From IMG/VR virus record IMGVR_UViG_3300035661_004728, positions 1 through 40,145 of that record: a DNA stretch of 40,145 nt, one strand, 5' to 3'. Made by a program: the position numbers and the translations under genes. This document shows positions 30,878 to 39,049 of the stretch, one piece after another (positions within the stretch are counted from its first letter, which is position 1; each line of letters begins with the position of its first letter). Below the pieces are notes generated by a model. That model was given only the letters and a program-made list of their open reading frames with translations. It was not told the origin of the DNA and searched no databases. The stretch is from a virus.

Positions 30878-32527
30878 ATGCCCCAGGTGATTGCCGCCGT
30901 TGTATTCGCCGTGAAGGTGGTGGTGGCCTTCGCGATCGCGCACCCGATCGCCTTCGCAGTGCTGCGGACGCTGGGCACCTATGTGGCCATGCGGGCGCTA
31001 AGCCCCAAGCCCAAGTCTTCGGCCAACGGCGCCTGGCGGGGGGATAACCTGCAGCTGCAGGTGTCGGCCACCATTCCCCGGGGCGGGGCGCTGGGCAAAT
31101 GCGGGGTGGCCGGCAGCCTGGTCACCTTCCAGAGCTGGGGGACCAACAACGAATACGGCATCATCCTGATCGCCCTGGCCGACCACAAGTGCGAGGACCT
31201 GGTCGGCGCCTGGTGGAACGGCAAGCGGGTGACCTTCGACGCGGCGGCGGCCAAGGCCAACGGCGCAGCGGGCGGCACGGGCGACGGCGCGGCGGTGAGC
31301 GAGGCCACCATCGGCGGGACGCCGCACCTGTGGATCACCTTCTACGATGGGGACTGGAACCAGAGCGCCGACGCTCAGCTGATCTCCAACAGCGGCGGGC
31401 GCTGGACCAGCAATGACCGGGGGCGGGGCGTCTGCTATGTGCGGATCAAGGCCTATACGCCGTCGTCCATGAGTTCGACGGACTTCCAGACGGCGTTTCC
31501 GAGCGGTCTTTCCGGCCTGGTGAGCGGCTGGGTGTGGGAGCTGAAGGGATACCGGCCATATGACCGGCGTGAGGACGGCAGCGCCGGCGGCACGGGCAGC
31601 CAGCGCTACAACGACCAGACCACGCTGACCTATGACAACAACTGCGCGGTGCTGACCGAGAACCTGCTGCGGGGCTTCTTCGTGGAGGACACCGTCGCCA
31701 GCGTGGGCAGCCGCAAGCGCGATACCTTCTACGGCCTGGGCCTTGACGACGCCGACCTGCCCTATGCCGAGAACGTGGCGGCCATGAACGCTTGCGACGA
31801 GGCGGTGACCCTGCGGGCGGGCGGGACGGAGCCGCGCTATACCGCCAACGGCGTGATCAGCTGTGACCAGCCGTGCGAGACGGTGCTGCAGGACCTGCAG
31901 GGGGCCATGGCCGGCAAGATCGCCTTCGGGCCGGGCCGCTGGCTGATGCTGCCGGGCGTGCCCATGACGCCCGTGGGCAGCAACCTGACCGACGACGACA
32001 TCCGCATCGACGGCCCCTACAGCTTCAAGGATCACACCCCCCTGGGCGAGGCCACCACGGCGATCTTCGCCCGCTTCGCCGATCCCAAGCAGTACTACCA
32101 GGCCACGCCGCTGCCGCCGCGCATCAACACCACGGCCGAGGCGGCCGTCGGCCGGAAGGGCGAGAACCTGGACCTGATCTATGTGACCAGTCAGAGCCAG
32201 GGCCAGCGCTGCATGAACATCTATCTGAACCGGGCGGCCATGGAAAAGCGGGCGACCATCGCCCTGGCGCCGGAGCAGATCGTGTTGGAGCCCGGGGACT
32301 GGAAGACCTGGGCCAGCAGCCGACCCTGGGGGACGGTCACCTTCGAGGTGGTGCAGCCGAACCTGCGGCTGAGCGACAAGGACGCCCTGATGTCGGTGCT
32401 GGATCTGCGCGAGATCTCCGACAGCGTCTTCGCCTGGACGCCGGCGACGGACGAGCTGGACTATGTGAGCCCGACCTCGAACGCCGGCGGGTCCGGCACG
32501 CTGCCGAGTGTCGCAAACCAGGGCTGA
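30878..32527 (+). CDS. tail tip attachment (gpJ-like) hub protein
   Basis: A 549-residue protein starting with two hydrophobic helices (QVIAAVVFAVKVVVAFAIAH, then FAVLRTLGTYVAMRA), then beta-rich domains (ATIPRGGALGKCGVAGSLVT; GTNNEYGIILIALADHKCED), a central segment NCAVLTENLLRGFFVEDTVA and a C-terminal region with IDGPYSFKDHTPLGEATT. It is shorter than lambda gpJ and probably lacks the receptor-binding fibronectin-like end, which separate fibre genes downstream may supply. Confidence 0.8.
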   Translation: MPQVIAAVVFAVKVVVAFAIAHPIAFAVLRTLGTYVAMRALSPKPKSSANGAWRGDNLQLQVSATIPRGGALGKCGVAGSLVTFQSWGTNNEYGIILIALADHKCEDLVGAWWNGKRVTFDAAAAKANGAAGGTGDGAAVSEATIGGTPHLWITFYDGDWNQSADAQLISNSGGRWTSNDRGRGVCYVRIKAYTPSSMSSTDFQTAFPSGLSGLVSGWVWELKGYRPYDRREDGSAGGTGSQRYNDQTTLTYDNNCAVLTENLLRGFFVEDTVASVGSRKRDTFYGLGLDDADLPYAENVAAMNACDEAVTLRAGGTEPRYTANGVISCDQPCETVLQDLQGAMAGKIAFGPGRWLMLPGVPMTPVGSNLTDDDIRIDGPYSFKDHTPLGEATTAIFARFADPKQYYQATPLPPRINTTAEAAVGRKGENLDLIYVTSQSQGQRCMNIYLNRAAMEKRATIALAPEQIVLEPGDWKTWASSRPWGTVTFEVVQPNLRLSDKDALMSVLDLREISDSVFAWTPATDELDYVSPTSNAGGSGTLPSVANQG

Positions 32528-32563
32528 GGCCCTGGCCCTTTCTCCTGAATTCGCGAGGTCCTG

Positions 32564-32929
32564 ATGCTGCTCGAAACGGCGCGCGACGCCACGCCCTATG
32601 AGCTGTTCACCGGCCGGGGGTGGAGCCGCGCCTGGTCGCTGGAAACCGACGAGTTGGGAACCGCAGAGGACGTCAGCGACGTGACGGCCGTGGAGATCTC
32701 CGCGCGCCGGCGCACGCCCAGCGGGGCGGCTGTGGGCGCGGCGGTGAGCTGGACCACGGCCAACGGCAAGGTGAGCCGAAGCGGCAACCTGGTCACGCTG
32801 ACGCTGGCCGACAGCGACACGGCGGCGCTGACGGTCGGCCTCTACGACATGCAGATCTGGCTGACCCGTACGGGGGGCGCCGACGACCAGGTGGCGGTTC
32901 TGCTGCTGCAGGTGAGCGAGGGCCTCTGA
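32564..32929 (+). CDS. fibre-associated beta-rich protein
   Basis: A 121-residue, beta-rich protein (FTGRGWSRAWSLETDELGTA, TAVEISARRRTPSG, then GLYDMQIWLTRTGGADDQVA). It resembles small Ig-like adaptor or BppU N-terminal domains found next to fibres, but the family is uncertain. Its stop overlaps the next start by one base (TGATG), so the two are coupled. Confidence 0.5.
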   Translation: MLLETARDATPYELFTGRGWSRAWSLETDELGTAEDVSDVTAVEISARRRTPSGAAVGAAVSWTTANGKVSRSGNLVTLTLADSDTAALTVGLYDMQIWLTRTGGADDQVAVLLLQVSEGL

Positions 32930-33345
32930 TGAGCGACCGGATTATCCGAGGCCCGGGGGCCAGCCGCATCATCCGCGACGCACGCGGTGCGCCGGGCCTG
33001 CCGGCGGCCGTGGGCCTTGCCCTGGGCGCCGAGGGGGCGGTCTTCACGGCAGGGCAGGTGCTGATGGGCCTGAGCGCGCCTGGCGCGCTCACGGTGACCG
33101 ACGCCCTGTCCAAGGCCTTCATTCCCTATTCCTCGCCGACGCCGGCGGGGGCCACGGCGGTGTTCAGCCTGCGCAAGAACGGCGCGGCGATCGGCACGGC
33201 GACCTTCTCCAACGGCTCGCGGGTGGGGGTGGTGGCGCTTTCCGGCGGCACGCAGACCCTGGCCGCCGGCGACTATGTGGACGTGGCCGCCCCGGCCTCG
33301 CCCGACGCGGCGCTGACCGGCGCCACCATCACGCTGGCGGGCTGA
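32929..33345 (+). CDS. hypothetical tail fibre-like protein
   Basis: A 138-residue protein. An N-terminal peptide (RIIRGPGASRIIRDARGAPG) is followed by a beta-rich domain (AVFTAGQVLMGLSAPGALTV; AVFSLRKNGAAIGTATFSNG; GTQTLAAGDYVDVAAPASP). The FSLRKNGAAIGTATF pattern recalls the repeat unit in the large fibre at 34742-36382, so it may form a similar domain. ATG 32929 is coupled to the preceding stop. Confidence 0.55.
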   Translation: MSDRIIRGPGASRIIRDARGAPGLPAAVGLALGAEGAVFTAGQVLMGLSAPGALTVTDALSKAFIPYSSPTPAGATAVFSLRKNGAAIGTATFSNGSRVGVVALSGGTQTLAAGDYVDVAAPASPDAALTGATITLAG

Positions 33346-33347
33346 GC

Positions 33348-33611
33348 ATGCGCATCGAACCGGGCGCCGCCATCCGCATCGTGCCGGAGCTGGCCGTGCG
33401 ATTCCTGCCGGGTTGCCGGGGCTGCGGGGCGGTGCATCCGGAGGCGATGCGCCCGCCGGTGCTGACCGACCATTGCCCGGGCTGCGGCATGGCCCTGGCC
33501 CCCGAGGCGGCGCCGATCGCGGCGGCCGTGCGGCCCGACCTGCGCATCTGGGCAGCCAATCTCCTCCTCGCCCTCGGCCGGGCGATCTTGAAACTCAGCA
33601 AAAGGATCTAG
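33348..33611 (+). CDS. small double-CxxC zinc-ribbon protein
   Basis: An 87-residue protein. Two CxxC pairs (CRGC at about 23-26 and CPGC at about 43-46) form a probable zinc ribbon. A hydrophobic helix follows (LRIWAANLLLALGRAILKLS), suggesting membrane association. Its place between fibre genes is odd for a zinc ribbon; function unknown. Confidence 0.55.
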   Translation: MRIEPGAAIRIVPELAVRFLPGCRGCGAVHPEAMRPPVLTDHCPGCGMALAPEAAPIAAAVRPDLRIWAANLLLALGRAILKLSKRI

Positions 33612-33615
33612 CGCC

Positions 33616-33846
33616 ATGCAGGTGCGATACCGCGTCCATTCCGCCGCCCCCGTCCAGATTGCCCAGACCTTCGAGACCAAGGACGGGCGCAAGATCGACG
33701 CCCTGGCCAACGGCCTCTGCGTCGAGCTGAACGAGATCGACGGCGACGACACCCTGACCCGCCGCTTCGTGCCCGAGGACATGGAGGCCGCCCTGGCCCT
33801 GTTCGCCGTGGGCGGGGTGGTGGTGGCCACTCTCGGCGCGGAATAG
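33616..33846 (+). CDS. hypothetical protein
   Basis: A 76-residue protein with a basic/beta N-terminus (MQVRYRVHSAAPVQIAQTFE), an acidic loop (ELNEIDGDDTLTRRFVPEDM) and a hydrophobic C-terminal helix (LALFAVGGVVVATL). AAAGGA precedes the ATG. No family is recognised. Confidence 0.5.
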   Translation: MQVRYRVHSAAPVQIAQTFETKDGRKIDALANGLCVELNEIDGDDTLTRRFVPEDMEAALALFAVGGVVVATLGAE

Positions 33847-33885
33847 CGCGTCCTTCCCCCTTCCTCTGACCTTCGGAGACCTGAC

Positions 33886-34461
33886 ATGAAATCCAACCGT
33901 ATTGGGCTGGTGGGCGGCCTAGTGGCCGCGCTGCTGGCCTCGACCAGCCCGCTGGCCTATGCCGGGCCCGCCCAGGCCATGGCCTCGCCGGCAGCGGCCG
34001 CCACTCCCTGGGAGGCCGCCGAGGCCGGAATCGTCGACGCGCTGCTGGGCAGGATCCGCGGCGGTCTGGTGCACCTGGCCACGGTGCTTACCAACGCCGG
34101 CGTGGCCATCATCACCAACCGGGTGATCCAGGCCGGCACGGCGCCGAAAAACATCGGCTGGGGCACGGGAACCACCACGGCGGCGGTGAGCCAGACTGCG
34201 CTGGTGACCGAGGCCGCGCCGACCACGGCCGGGGGCCGTACGGTAGGCACCGAAAGCCGCACCACCACCACAGTGACCAACGACACCAACACCTGGACCG
34301 GCACTGTTACCGCCGGCGGGACCCTGGCCATCACCGAGGCCGGGCTTTTCGACGCCACCTCGGCCGGCAACATGCTGATCCGCGGCGACTTCGCGGCGGT
34401 CAATGTGGTGAGCGGCGACTCGATCGCCTTCACCTTCGGCCTGAAGTTCGTTCCGGGCTGA
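33886..34461 (+). CDS. fibre-type protein with an N-terminal signal peptide
   Basis: A 191-residue protein. The first 26 residues are a textbook signal peptide: basic n-region (MKSNR), hydrophobic core (LVGGLVAALLAS) and an AYA-G cleavage site. The body (APKNIGWGTGTTTAAVSQTA, then TTVTNDTNTW, ITEAGLFDATSAG and GDSIAFTFGLKF) is a domain common in phage fibres. Phage structural proteins are normally cytoplasmic, so a signal peptide on one is unexpected. GGAG lies 8 nt before ATG 33886, fixing this start. Confidence 0.65.
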   Translation: MKSNRIGLVGGLVAALLASTSPLAYAGPAQAMASPAAAATPWEAAEAGIVDALLGRIRGGLVHLATVLTNAGVAIITNRVIQAGTAPKNIGWGTGTTTAAVSQTALVTEAAPTTAGGRTVGTESRTTTTVTNDTNTWTGTVTAGGTLAITEAGLFDATSAGNMLIRGDFAAVNVVSGDSIAFTFGLKFVPG

Positions 34462-34466
34462 TCGGG

Positions 34467-34745
34467 ATGAGCCTGCGCACCCAGAGATGGACGCCCGACA
34501 CCCACTCGGCCACCTGGTTCGAGTGGGAATGGGACGATGCGGACGACACGCGTTTTGTTCTGGTGGATGGGATGGTGGCGGGGCAGACCTCCGCCAACCT
34601 TGAGGCGGACTTCGCGCGTGTGAAGGCCGAGAACCAGGCCATTAACGCCGCCCGCCAGGCTGCCGCGCGAGATGCCGAGATCGCCGAGCTGCAGCAGTCC
34701 ATCGCCGACACCCGGGCCCGGCTGGCGGAGCTTGGGGGCGGGTGA
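34467..34745 (+). CDS. hypothetical protein with C-terminal coiled coil
   Basis: A 92-residue protein. The N-terminal half is aromatic/acidic (SATWFEWEWDDADDTRFVLV), and the C-terminal half is a long helix (AENQAINAARQAAARDAEIA, then LQQSIADTRARLAEL). It overlaps the big fibre gene by 4 nt (GTGA). It could be a fibre chaperone or trimeriser; this is inference. Confidence 0.5.
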   Translation: MSLRTQRWTPDTHSATWFEWEWDDADDTRFVLVDGMVAGQTSANLEADFARVKAENQAINAARQAAARDAEIAELQQSIADTRARLAELGGG

Positions 34746-36382
34746 GCAAGTCCCTTGCGGTCTATGCCGGTACGGGCTCGGTAACTTCCACCCAGTTCAT
34801 GGCCTTCGGTCTGAATGGGGGCAGCTCTGCCGAGGCCAACCTTCAGTTTGATGTGAGGGTCGCGGGAACATTTTCCAAGCTGGGCGTGAAGGTCAATGCC
34901 ACCGGCTCGGGCCGGTCGATGTCCTTCCGCAAGAACGGCTCGGCGGGGAGCCAGAGCGTCAGTCCGACCAACACCACGGCAGGATGGTATGAAGGGACCG
35001 GAACCGACACCGTCGCTGCCGGTGACCTTGTCTCATACGGCAACGCGGTTTCAACGACGATCTTCATGCTGCGGAACCTCTTTGAGGCTGCCAGCAACCA
35101 TGTTGTCTTGCTCAGCAGCACGAGTGCTTCCGGGGTCAATATTACCTCTGCCTCGGCCACTACCTATATCGGTTTGCAAGGCAACATCAGCGCCAACAAT
35201 ACCGAGGCCAACCGCAAGCACCGCCTGAGGGTCGCCGGTACGGTCAAGGGCGGCCACATCTATATAACGGCCAACGCCCGCACGACGACGACGACCTACC
35301 GCATGCGAGTCAACGGTGCGAACGGCAACATCGCCATCGCGGTCGGCGCTGGATTGACGGGCCTGTTTGAGGACACTGTCAACACCGACACGGTCGCCGC
35401 TGGCGACGATCTCTGCTGGTCGCTGACGACGGGAGCGGGGACTGAAACCCTAACCCACTCTCACCTCGGCCTGGCGATTGAGAGCACGAACGCCACCAAC
35501 GACATTTTCTCTGGCAGCGGTATCAACCGCAACGCAAGCGCAACGGCTAACTATTACACGCCCGGCGGGGCCGCTGCCACCTCAACGACCGAAGACGACC
35601 GCAAAATCCAGCATGGCTTTGCGGCCACGACGACCCGCCTTCGCATCTACCTGACGGCCAATAGCTACACGACTGACGGAACCCTGACCCTCCGCAAAAA
35701 CGGCGCGGCGGGCAACCAGGGCGTCACGCTGACGGCCGGCACGACGGGGCTGTTCGAGGACACCACCCACACCGACACCTTCGTGGGCACGGACGACGCC
35801 ACGTTCGAGATCAATGGCGGGACGTCCGGCGCCATCACCTTCAGCTACATCGGCCTGACCGAGCAGGATACGTCCGCGCCCACGGTCTATAACCAGTCGC
35901 TGAGCGCCAATGCCGCAACGCAGGTCAGCCTGGTGCGCGGCGCAGCCGCGGCAAAGGCGGCCAGCACCTCGCCGACGGCCTCGATGGCCCGGGCCTCCAG
36001 CCTGGTGCGGGCACTGACCACGGCCCCCGTGGCAGGCGTCGTGAAGGCGACGTCAACGGCGCGGCAACTTTTCACCGCTCCCCAGGCCTCGCTGCTGGCG
36101 CAGAAGGTGAAGCTGCAGTCGCTGGCGGCCTCGACCAGTCCCCTGGCTCGCCTCGCGCGGACTACCGGAAAGGGTATCGCCGCCAGTACCTCGCGCACGG
36201 TGTTCCTGTTGCGGGCCGTCGGTATCCGCCGGTCGGTATCGCAGGCGCCAGGAGCGGCCATCACCCGCGCGATAACCAAGCGGGCGAGCACTTCGACCTC
36301 GACCCTGGCCACGCTGACGGCCAGCTACACAGCCTTCGCCAAACTACGAAGACTGACCCGCCTGATCTTCTACCGGCGCTGA
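34742..36382 (+). CDS. large repeat-containing tail fibre
   Basis: A 546-residue fibre starting at GTG. Residues about 1-380 contain three copies of a beta unit with the core RKNGxxGNQ and then GLFEDTxxTDT and a GDD turn. Residues about 385-530 form a run of about seven imperfect 18-19-residue repeats with the signature ASTSP.A.L.R (for example AASTSPTASMARASSLVR, LAASTSPLARLARTTGKG), which suggests a beta-solenoid or triple-stranded stalk. The C-terminus is basic (KLRRLTRLIFYRR). It probably binds a host surface receptor; which one is unknown. Confidence 0.7.
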   Translation: MSKSLAVYAGTGSVTSTQFMAFGLNGGSSAEANLQFDVRVAGTFSKLGVKVNATGSGRSMSFRKNGSAGSQSVSPTNTTAGWYEGTGTDTVAAGDLVSYGNAVSTTIFMLRNLFEAASNHVVLLSSTSASGVNITSASATTYIGLQGNISANNTEANRKHRLRVAGTVKGGHIYITANARTTTTTYRMRVNGANGNIAIAVGAGLTGLFEDTVNTDTVAAGDDLCWSLTTGAGTETLTHSHLGLAIESTNATNDIFSGSGINRNASATANYYTPGGAAATSTTEDDRKIQHGFAATTTRLRIYLTANSYTTDGTLTLRKNGAAGNQGVTLTAGTTGLFEDTTHTDTFVGTDDATFEINGGTSGAITFSYIGLTEQDTSAPTVYNQSLSANAATQVSLVRGAAAAKAASTSPTASMARASSLVRALTTAPVAGVVKATSTARQLFTAPQASLLAQKVKLQSLAASTSPLARLARTTGKGIAASTSRTVFLLRAVGIRRSVSQAPGAAITRAITKRASTSTSTLATLTASYTAFAKLRRLTRLIFYRR

Positions 36383-36421
36383 GGGGTCACGCCGGCTTTT
36401 CATAACTCTGGGGGAGGGGCC

Positions 36422-36775
36422 ATGCCGCCTTTTCAAGACCCCGCCTGGTGGCGGGACAATGGGCCGGCGCTGGCCGGCGGGCTGCTGTCCGGCCTGCTGT
36501 TGCTGTTCGTGAAGCTGGCGGCGCCGCGGCCCTGGCCGGCCGGGCTGCTGGGCGCGGCCCTGGCGGAGGCGGCGGCGGCGTGGATCGCCGGCTTCCTATG
36601 CGCCGTCTACGTGGGGCCGGCCATCGCCCAGTTGCTGCATGTGACCGGGCCGGAGCTGGTGGGCGGGCTGAAGGTGATCGTGGGCGTGATGGCCTGGAAG
36701 TCGCTGCCTGCGGTGCGCGACGAGTTCGAGAAGGCGGCGGCCGCCCTCCTGCAACGGAAGATGGAGAAGCTGTGA
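36422..36775 (+). CDS. putative holin-like membrane protein
   Basis: A 117-residue protein with about three hydrophobic segments (ALAGGLLSGLLLLFVKLAA; AGLLGAALAEAAAAWIAGFL; a third around GGLKVIVGVMAW) and a basic tail (LQRKMEKL). A very strong ribosome site (GGGGGAGGGG) precedes the ATG. It opens the lysis cluster, two genes before the endolysin, which fits a class I holin. Its stop overlaps the next start by one base. Confidence 0.6.
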   Translation: MPPFQDPAWWRDNGPALAGGLLSGLLLLFVKLAAPRPWPAGLLGAALAEAAAAWIAGFLCAVYVGPAIAQLLHVTGPELVGGLKVIVGVMAWKSLPAVRDEFEKAAAALLQRKMEKL

Positions 36776-37143
36776 TGGTAGCGGTCTGGCTGGCCTCCAC
36801 GGGCTTCTTCCTGGCCTTCCTGTTCACGGTGATCCGGACAGAGCTGGGCAATCCGCGGCTGGGGTGGGCGCCAAGCTCGCCCTACTATGAGCGGCTGGTC
36901 TACGACCTGATGGGCTGCGCCGCCGGCCTGCGGGGCTGGATGGTGTTCGCCGGGCATGTGTCGCCCACGCCCTCGGAGGTGGCCCTGGCGTTGACCCTGG
37001 CGGCCGTGGCGGGGCTGGGTCTGGTGAAGATCCTGGGGCGGACCGTGGTGCTGAGGAAGGCCCTGGCGCTGGTGTCGGCGGCCTTCGGGCCCGGCGCCCA
37101 GCCGGAAGGACCCAGCGCCCGCGACCAGGCGCTGAACAAATGA
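36775..37143 (+). CDS. membrane protein in the lysis cluster
   Basis: A 122-residue protein with three hydrophobic segments (VAVWLASTGFFLAFLFTVI; MGCAAGLRGWMVFAGHV; ALALTLAAVAGLGLVKIL) and a polar C-terminal tail. It overlaps both the holin-like gene (TGATG) and the endolysin gene (4 nt). It may be an antiholin or a second holin; sequence alone cannot decide. Confidence 0.6.
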   Translation: MVAVWLASTGFFLAFLFTVIRTELGNPRLGWAPSSPYYERLVYDLMGCAAGLRGWMVFAGHVSPTPSEVALALTLAAVAGLGLVKILGRTVVLRKALALVSAAFGPGAQPEGPSARDQALNK

Positions 37144-37805
37144 GCCTGGTGACGGCGGCCCAGCTGCAGCGCTTTGCCCCGGGCTGCGACTTCATGGCCC
37201 TGGGGCAGGCCTTCGATCGCGAGTGCGTTCGGGTGGCGATCAACACACCCAGGCGGATCCGCCACTTCATGGCGCAGCTCTATGTGGAAAGCGCGGGGCT
37301 GAAGCGGCTGGAGGAGAGCCTGACCTATTCGGCGGCGCGCCTGTGCGAGGTGTGGCCGTCACGATTCCCGACGATCGCCGCCGCCGCGCCCTACGCCGGC
37401 AAGCCGCAAGCCCTGGCCGAGAAGGTCTATGGCGGGCGGCTGGGCAACAACGAGGCGGGCGACGGCTGGAGGTTCCGCGGCCGGGGCTTCATGCAGATCA
37501 CCGGCCGGGCAAACTATGGGCGGGCGGAGGCCTTGAGCGGCCTGCCGCTGGTGGCGCAGCCGGACCTGGCGGCCGTTCCCGCGAACGCCGTGCGCCTGGC
37601 GGCCGACTACTGGGACCTGCACGGGATCAACGCCCTGGTCGACCAGGACGCCGGCGAGACGGGCTTCCTGGCCACGTGCGAGCGCCTGGCCGCCAACGAA
37701 GACGACGACGTGGCCCAGGCCCGCCGGGCCATCAACGGCGGCGCCATCGGCCTGGCCGAGGCCAAGGCCGCACTGTTGCGGGCGGCGGCCGTGTGGCCGG
37801 GGTGA
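37140..37805 (+). CDS. GH19 family endolysin
   Basis: A 221-residue glycoside hydrolase family 19 enzyme that would cut peptidoglycan. The catalytic region is MAQLYVESAGLKRLEESLTY, with Glu50 as general acid and Glu58 or Glu59 as the second carboxylate. Conserved parts follow: AEKVYGGRLGNNEAGDGWRF and RGRGFMQITGRANYGRA. It has no signal peptide, so release depends on a holin. It overlaps the previous gene as ATGA and the next as GTGA. Confidence 0.92.
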   Translation: MSLVTAAQLQRFAPGCDFMALGQAFDRECVRVAINTPRRIRHFMAQLYVESAGLKRLEESLTYSAARLCEVWPSRFPTIAAAAPYAGKPQALAEKVYGGRLGNNEAGDGWRFRGRGFMQITGRANYGRAEALSGLPLVAQPDLAAVPANAVRLAADYWDLHGINALVDQDAGETGFLATCERLAANEDDDVAQARRAINGGAIGLAEAKAALLRAAAVWPG

Positions 37806-37945
37806 GCGGCCCCGTCCTGCTGCTGGTCTGCCTGGCCGCCGGCGTGAGCGGCGTTGGCGGCTTCCTGATGGGCGTGATCGTCGCGTCCATCGCCCTGACC
37901 CTCGGCCCGCGCCTGGTGCGCCGGCTGATCGCGGGCGGCCGATAG
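37802..37945 (+). CDS. 47-residue membrane protein (possible inner-membrane spanin)
   Basis: A short ORF read from GTG 37802, overlapping the endolysin stop. Nearly the whole protein is hydrophobic (GPVLLLVCLAAGVSGVGGFL, then MGVIVASIALTLGP) with a basic end (RLVRRLIAGGR). Lying between endolysin and lipoprotein, it is in the i-spanin position, but it lacks the periplasmic coiled coil usual for i-spanins. It could instead be a holin partner. Confidence 0.5.
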   Translation: MSGPVLLLVCLAAGVSGVGGFLMGVIVASIALTLGPRLVRRLIAGGR

Positions 37946-37988
37946 GGCCCCCGCGCCCGACCTTTGAACTTCACCCATGGAGACCGAC

Positions 37989-38492
37989 ATGAAGGCTCTA
38001 CTGATTCCGGGCGTGATCCTCGCCGCCCTGCTGCTGACCGCCTGCGCCACCGTAGGCCCCGCCGTCTTCGGGAGCGGCCACCCGACGCCGGACCAGGCGG
38101 CGACCCGCTTCGAGAAGGCCGTCACGGGCCTGGCGGACGGCCTGGCCCTGTTCACCGACGAGATCTCGGCCGGCGATCGGGCGCGGCTGGCGGCCTCGAT
38201 CGTCAAGGGCCGCACCCTGCTGGAGCATGGGCGCGCCATGTTCGACGCCCGGCAGGGAGACGCCGCCGGCCTGGCGCGAGAGGCCCTGGCGGCCCTCAGC
38301 GAGGCCGTACCGGCCAGCGCCTCGCCGAGGATGAAGACGGCCCTGCGCGTGGGCCAGATCGCCCTGGCGGCCTATGTGGCGGCCGTGCCGACGACGGGCG
38401 CGCCGACGCCGCCGTCCAATGAGTTGAAGGCGGCCCGAGGTGCGGCCGACGTGGCGCTGGCGACGCTGCTGGATCGGCTGGGCGGCGGCTGA
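37989..38492 (+). CDS. phage lipoprotein in the lysis cluster
   Basis: A 167-residue lipoprotein. ATG 37989 follows GGAG; the signal sequence (KALLIPGVILAALLLTAC) ends in a lipobox LTAC, with the lipidated Cys at residue 19. The rest is helical and Ala-rich (ATRFEKAVTGLADGLALF; RMKTALRVGQIALAAYVAAV). Location next to the endolysin suggests an o-spanin or outer-membrane lysis factor, although it is larger than typical o-spanins. It overlaps the next gene by one base. Confidence 0.75.
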   Translation: MKALLIPGVILAALLLTACATVGPAVFGSGHPTPDQAATRFEKAVTGLADGLALFTDEISAGDRARLAASIVKGRTLLEHGRAMFDARQGDAAGLAREALAALSEAVPASASPRMKTALRVGQIALAAYVAAVPTTGAPTPPSNELKAARGAADVALATLLDRLGGG

Positions 38493-38842
38493 TGAGACTC
38501 ACCGACCTAGACCCGCGCTGGCTGTTGAAGGATGGGGCGCGCGTAGGGTTCGTCTTTAGATCGCCGACGAATCCGCGCTTCCATCAGTCGTGCTTCTTCG
38601 CGCCGACGCCATTCAGAGAACAGTGCAAACTTTTCGTCGCTGCCCTCGGCGGCGACGAAGAGGATGCGGAGTTTGGGCGCTTCGACGTCCAGCCCTGCAA
38701 TGATGGATGCGCCTGGCGGTGCACGCCGTCACCCGACGCGGCGGTCTTTTCCGAGATCAGTATAGAGCCATCCCTGGACGGAAGCGCCGGGGGGCTCTGG
38801 CACGGCTTCATCACCAACGGCGTCATCGTCGGCGGCATATAA
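38492..38842 (+). CDS. DUF6527-like protein
   Basis: A 116-residue protein resembling DUF6527. The N-terminus contains GARVGFVFRSPTNP; the middle holds a Cys-containing core (PCNDGCAWRC); the signature EPSLDGSAGGLWHGFITNG lies near the end. The function of the family is unknown; members often lie at the end of phage lysis clusters. It is the last clear phage gene before the candidate attR. Confidence 0.65.
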   Translation: MRLTDLDPRWLLKDGARVGFVFRSPTNPRFHQSCFFAPTPFREQCKLFVAALGGDEEDAEFGRFDVQPCNDGCAWRCTPSPDAAVFSEISIEPSLDGSAGGLWHGFITNGVIVGGI

Positions 38843-38888
38843 CGCCAACCAGTCCCGCGAGCGCCGCCAACCCCGCCCGCGGATCTGG

Positions 38889-38900
38889 CCTGTCCCCGCA
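38889..38900. other. candidate attR core (12 bp)
   Basis: CCTGTCCCCGCA repeats the sequence at 7-18 in direct orientation. The bases after it (AACAAGCC) nearly match a normal initiator tRNA end (AACCA), with CAA instead of CCA, so the host side of the site may be here. The last phage gene ends 47 nt before it and a strong terminator follows it. Supporting evidence is indirect. Confidence 0.45.
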
Positions 38901-38914
38901 ACAAGCCAGAGAGG

Positions 38915-38944
38915 AGCCCCCGGCAGCGATGCCGGGGGCTTTTT
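38915..38944 (+). terminator. strong intrinsic terminator after candidate attR
   Basis: AGCCCCCGGC (38915-38924) pairs exactly with GCCGGGGGCT (38931-38940) across a 6-nt loop, followed by five T (38940-38944). It could be the native terminator of the host tRNA gene and would also stop the phage lysis transcript. Confidence 0.9.
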
Positions 38945-39049
38945 CGCGTTCAGGGGTTGGGCTATGACGCTGACGGGTGAGCCAATTCGGTCAGCCGGGG
39001 CGAAAGCCGCGTTGGGGAGGGCCGTACCCACACCCACCCGTATCTGGGC

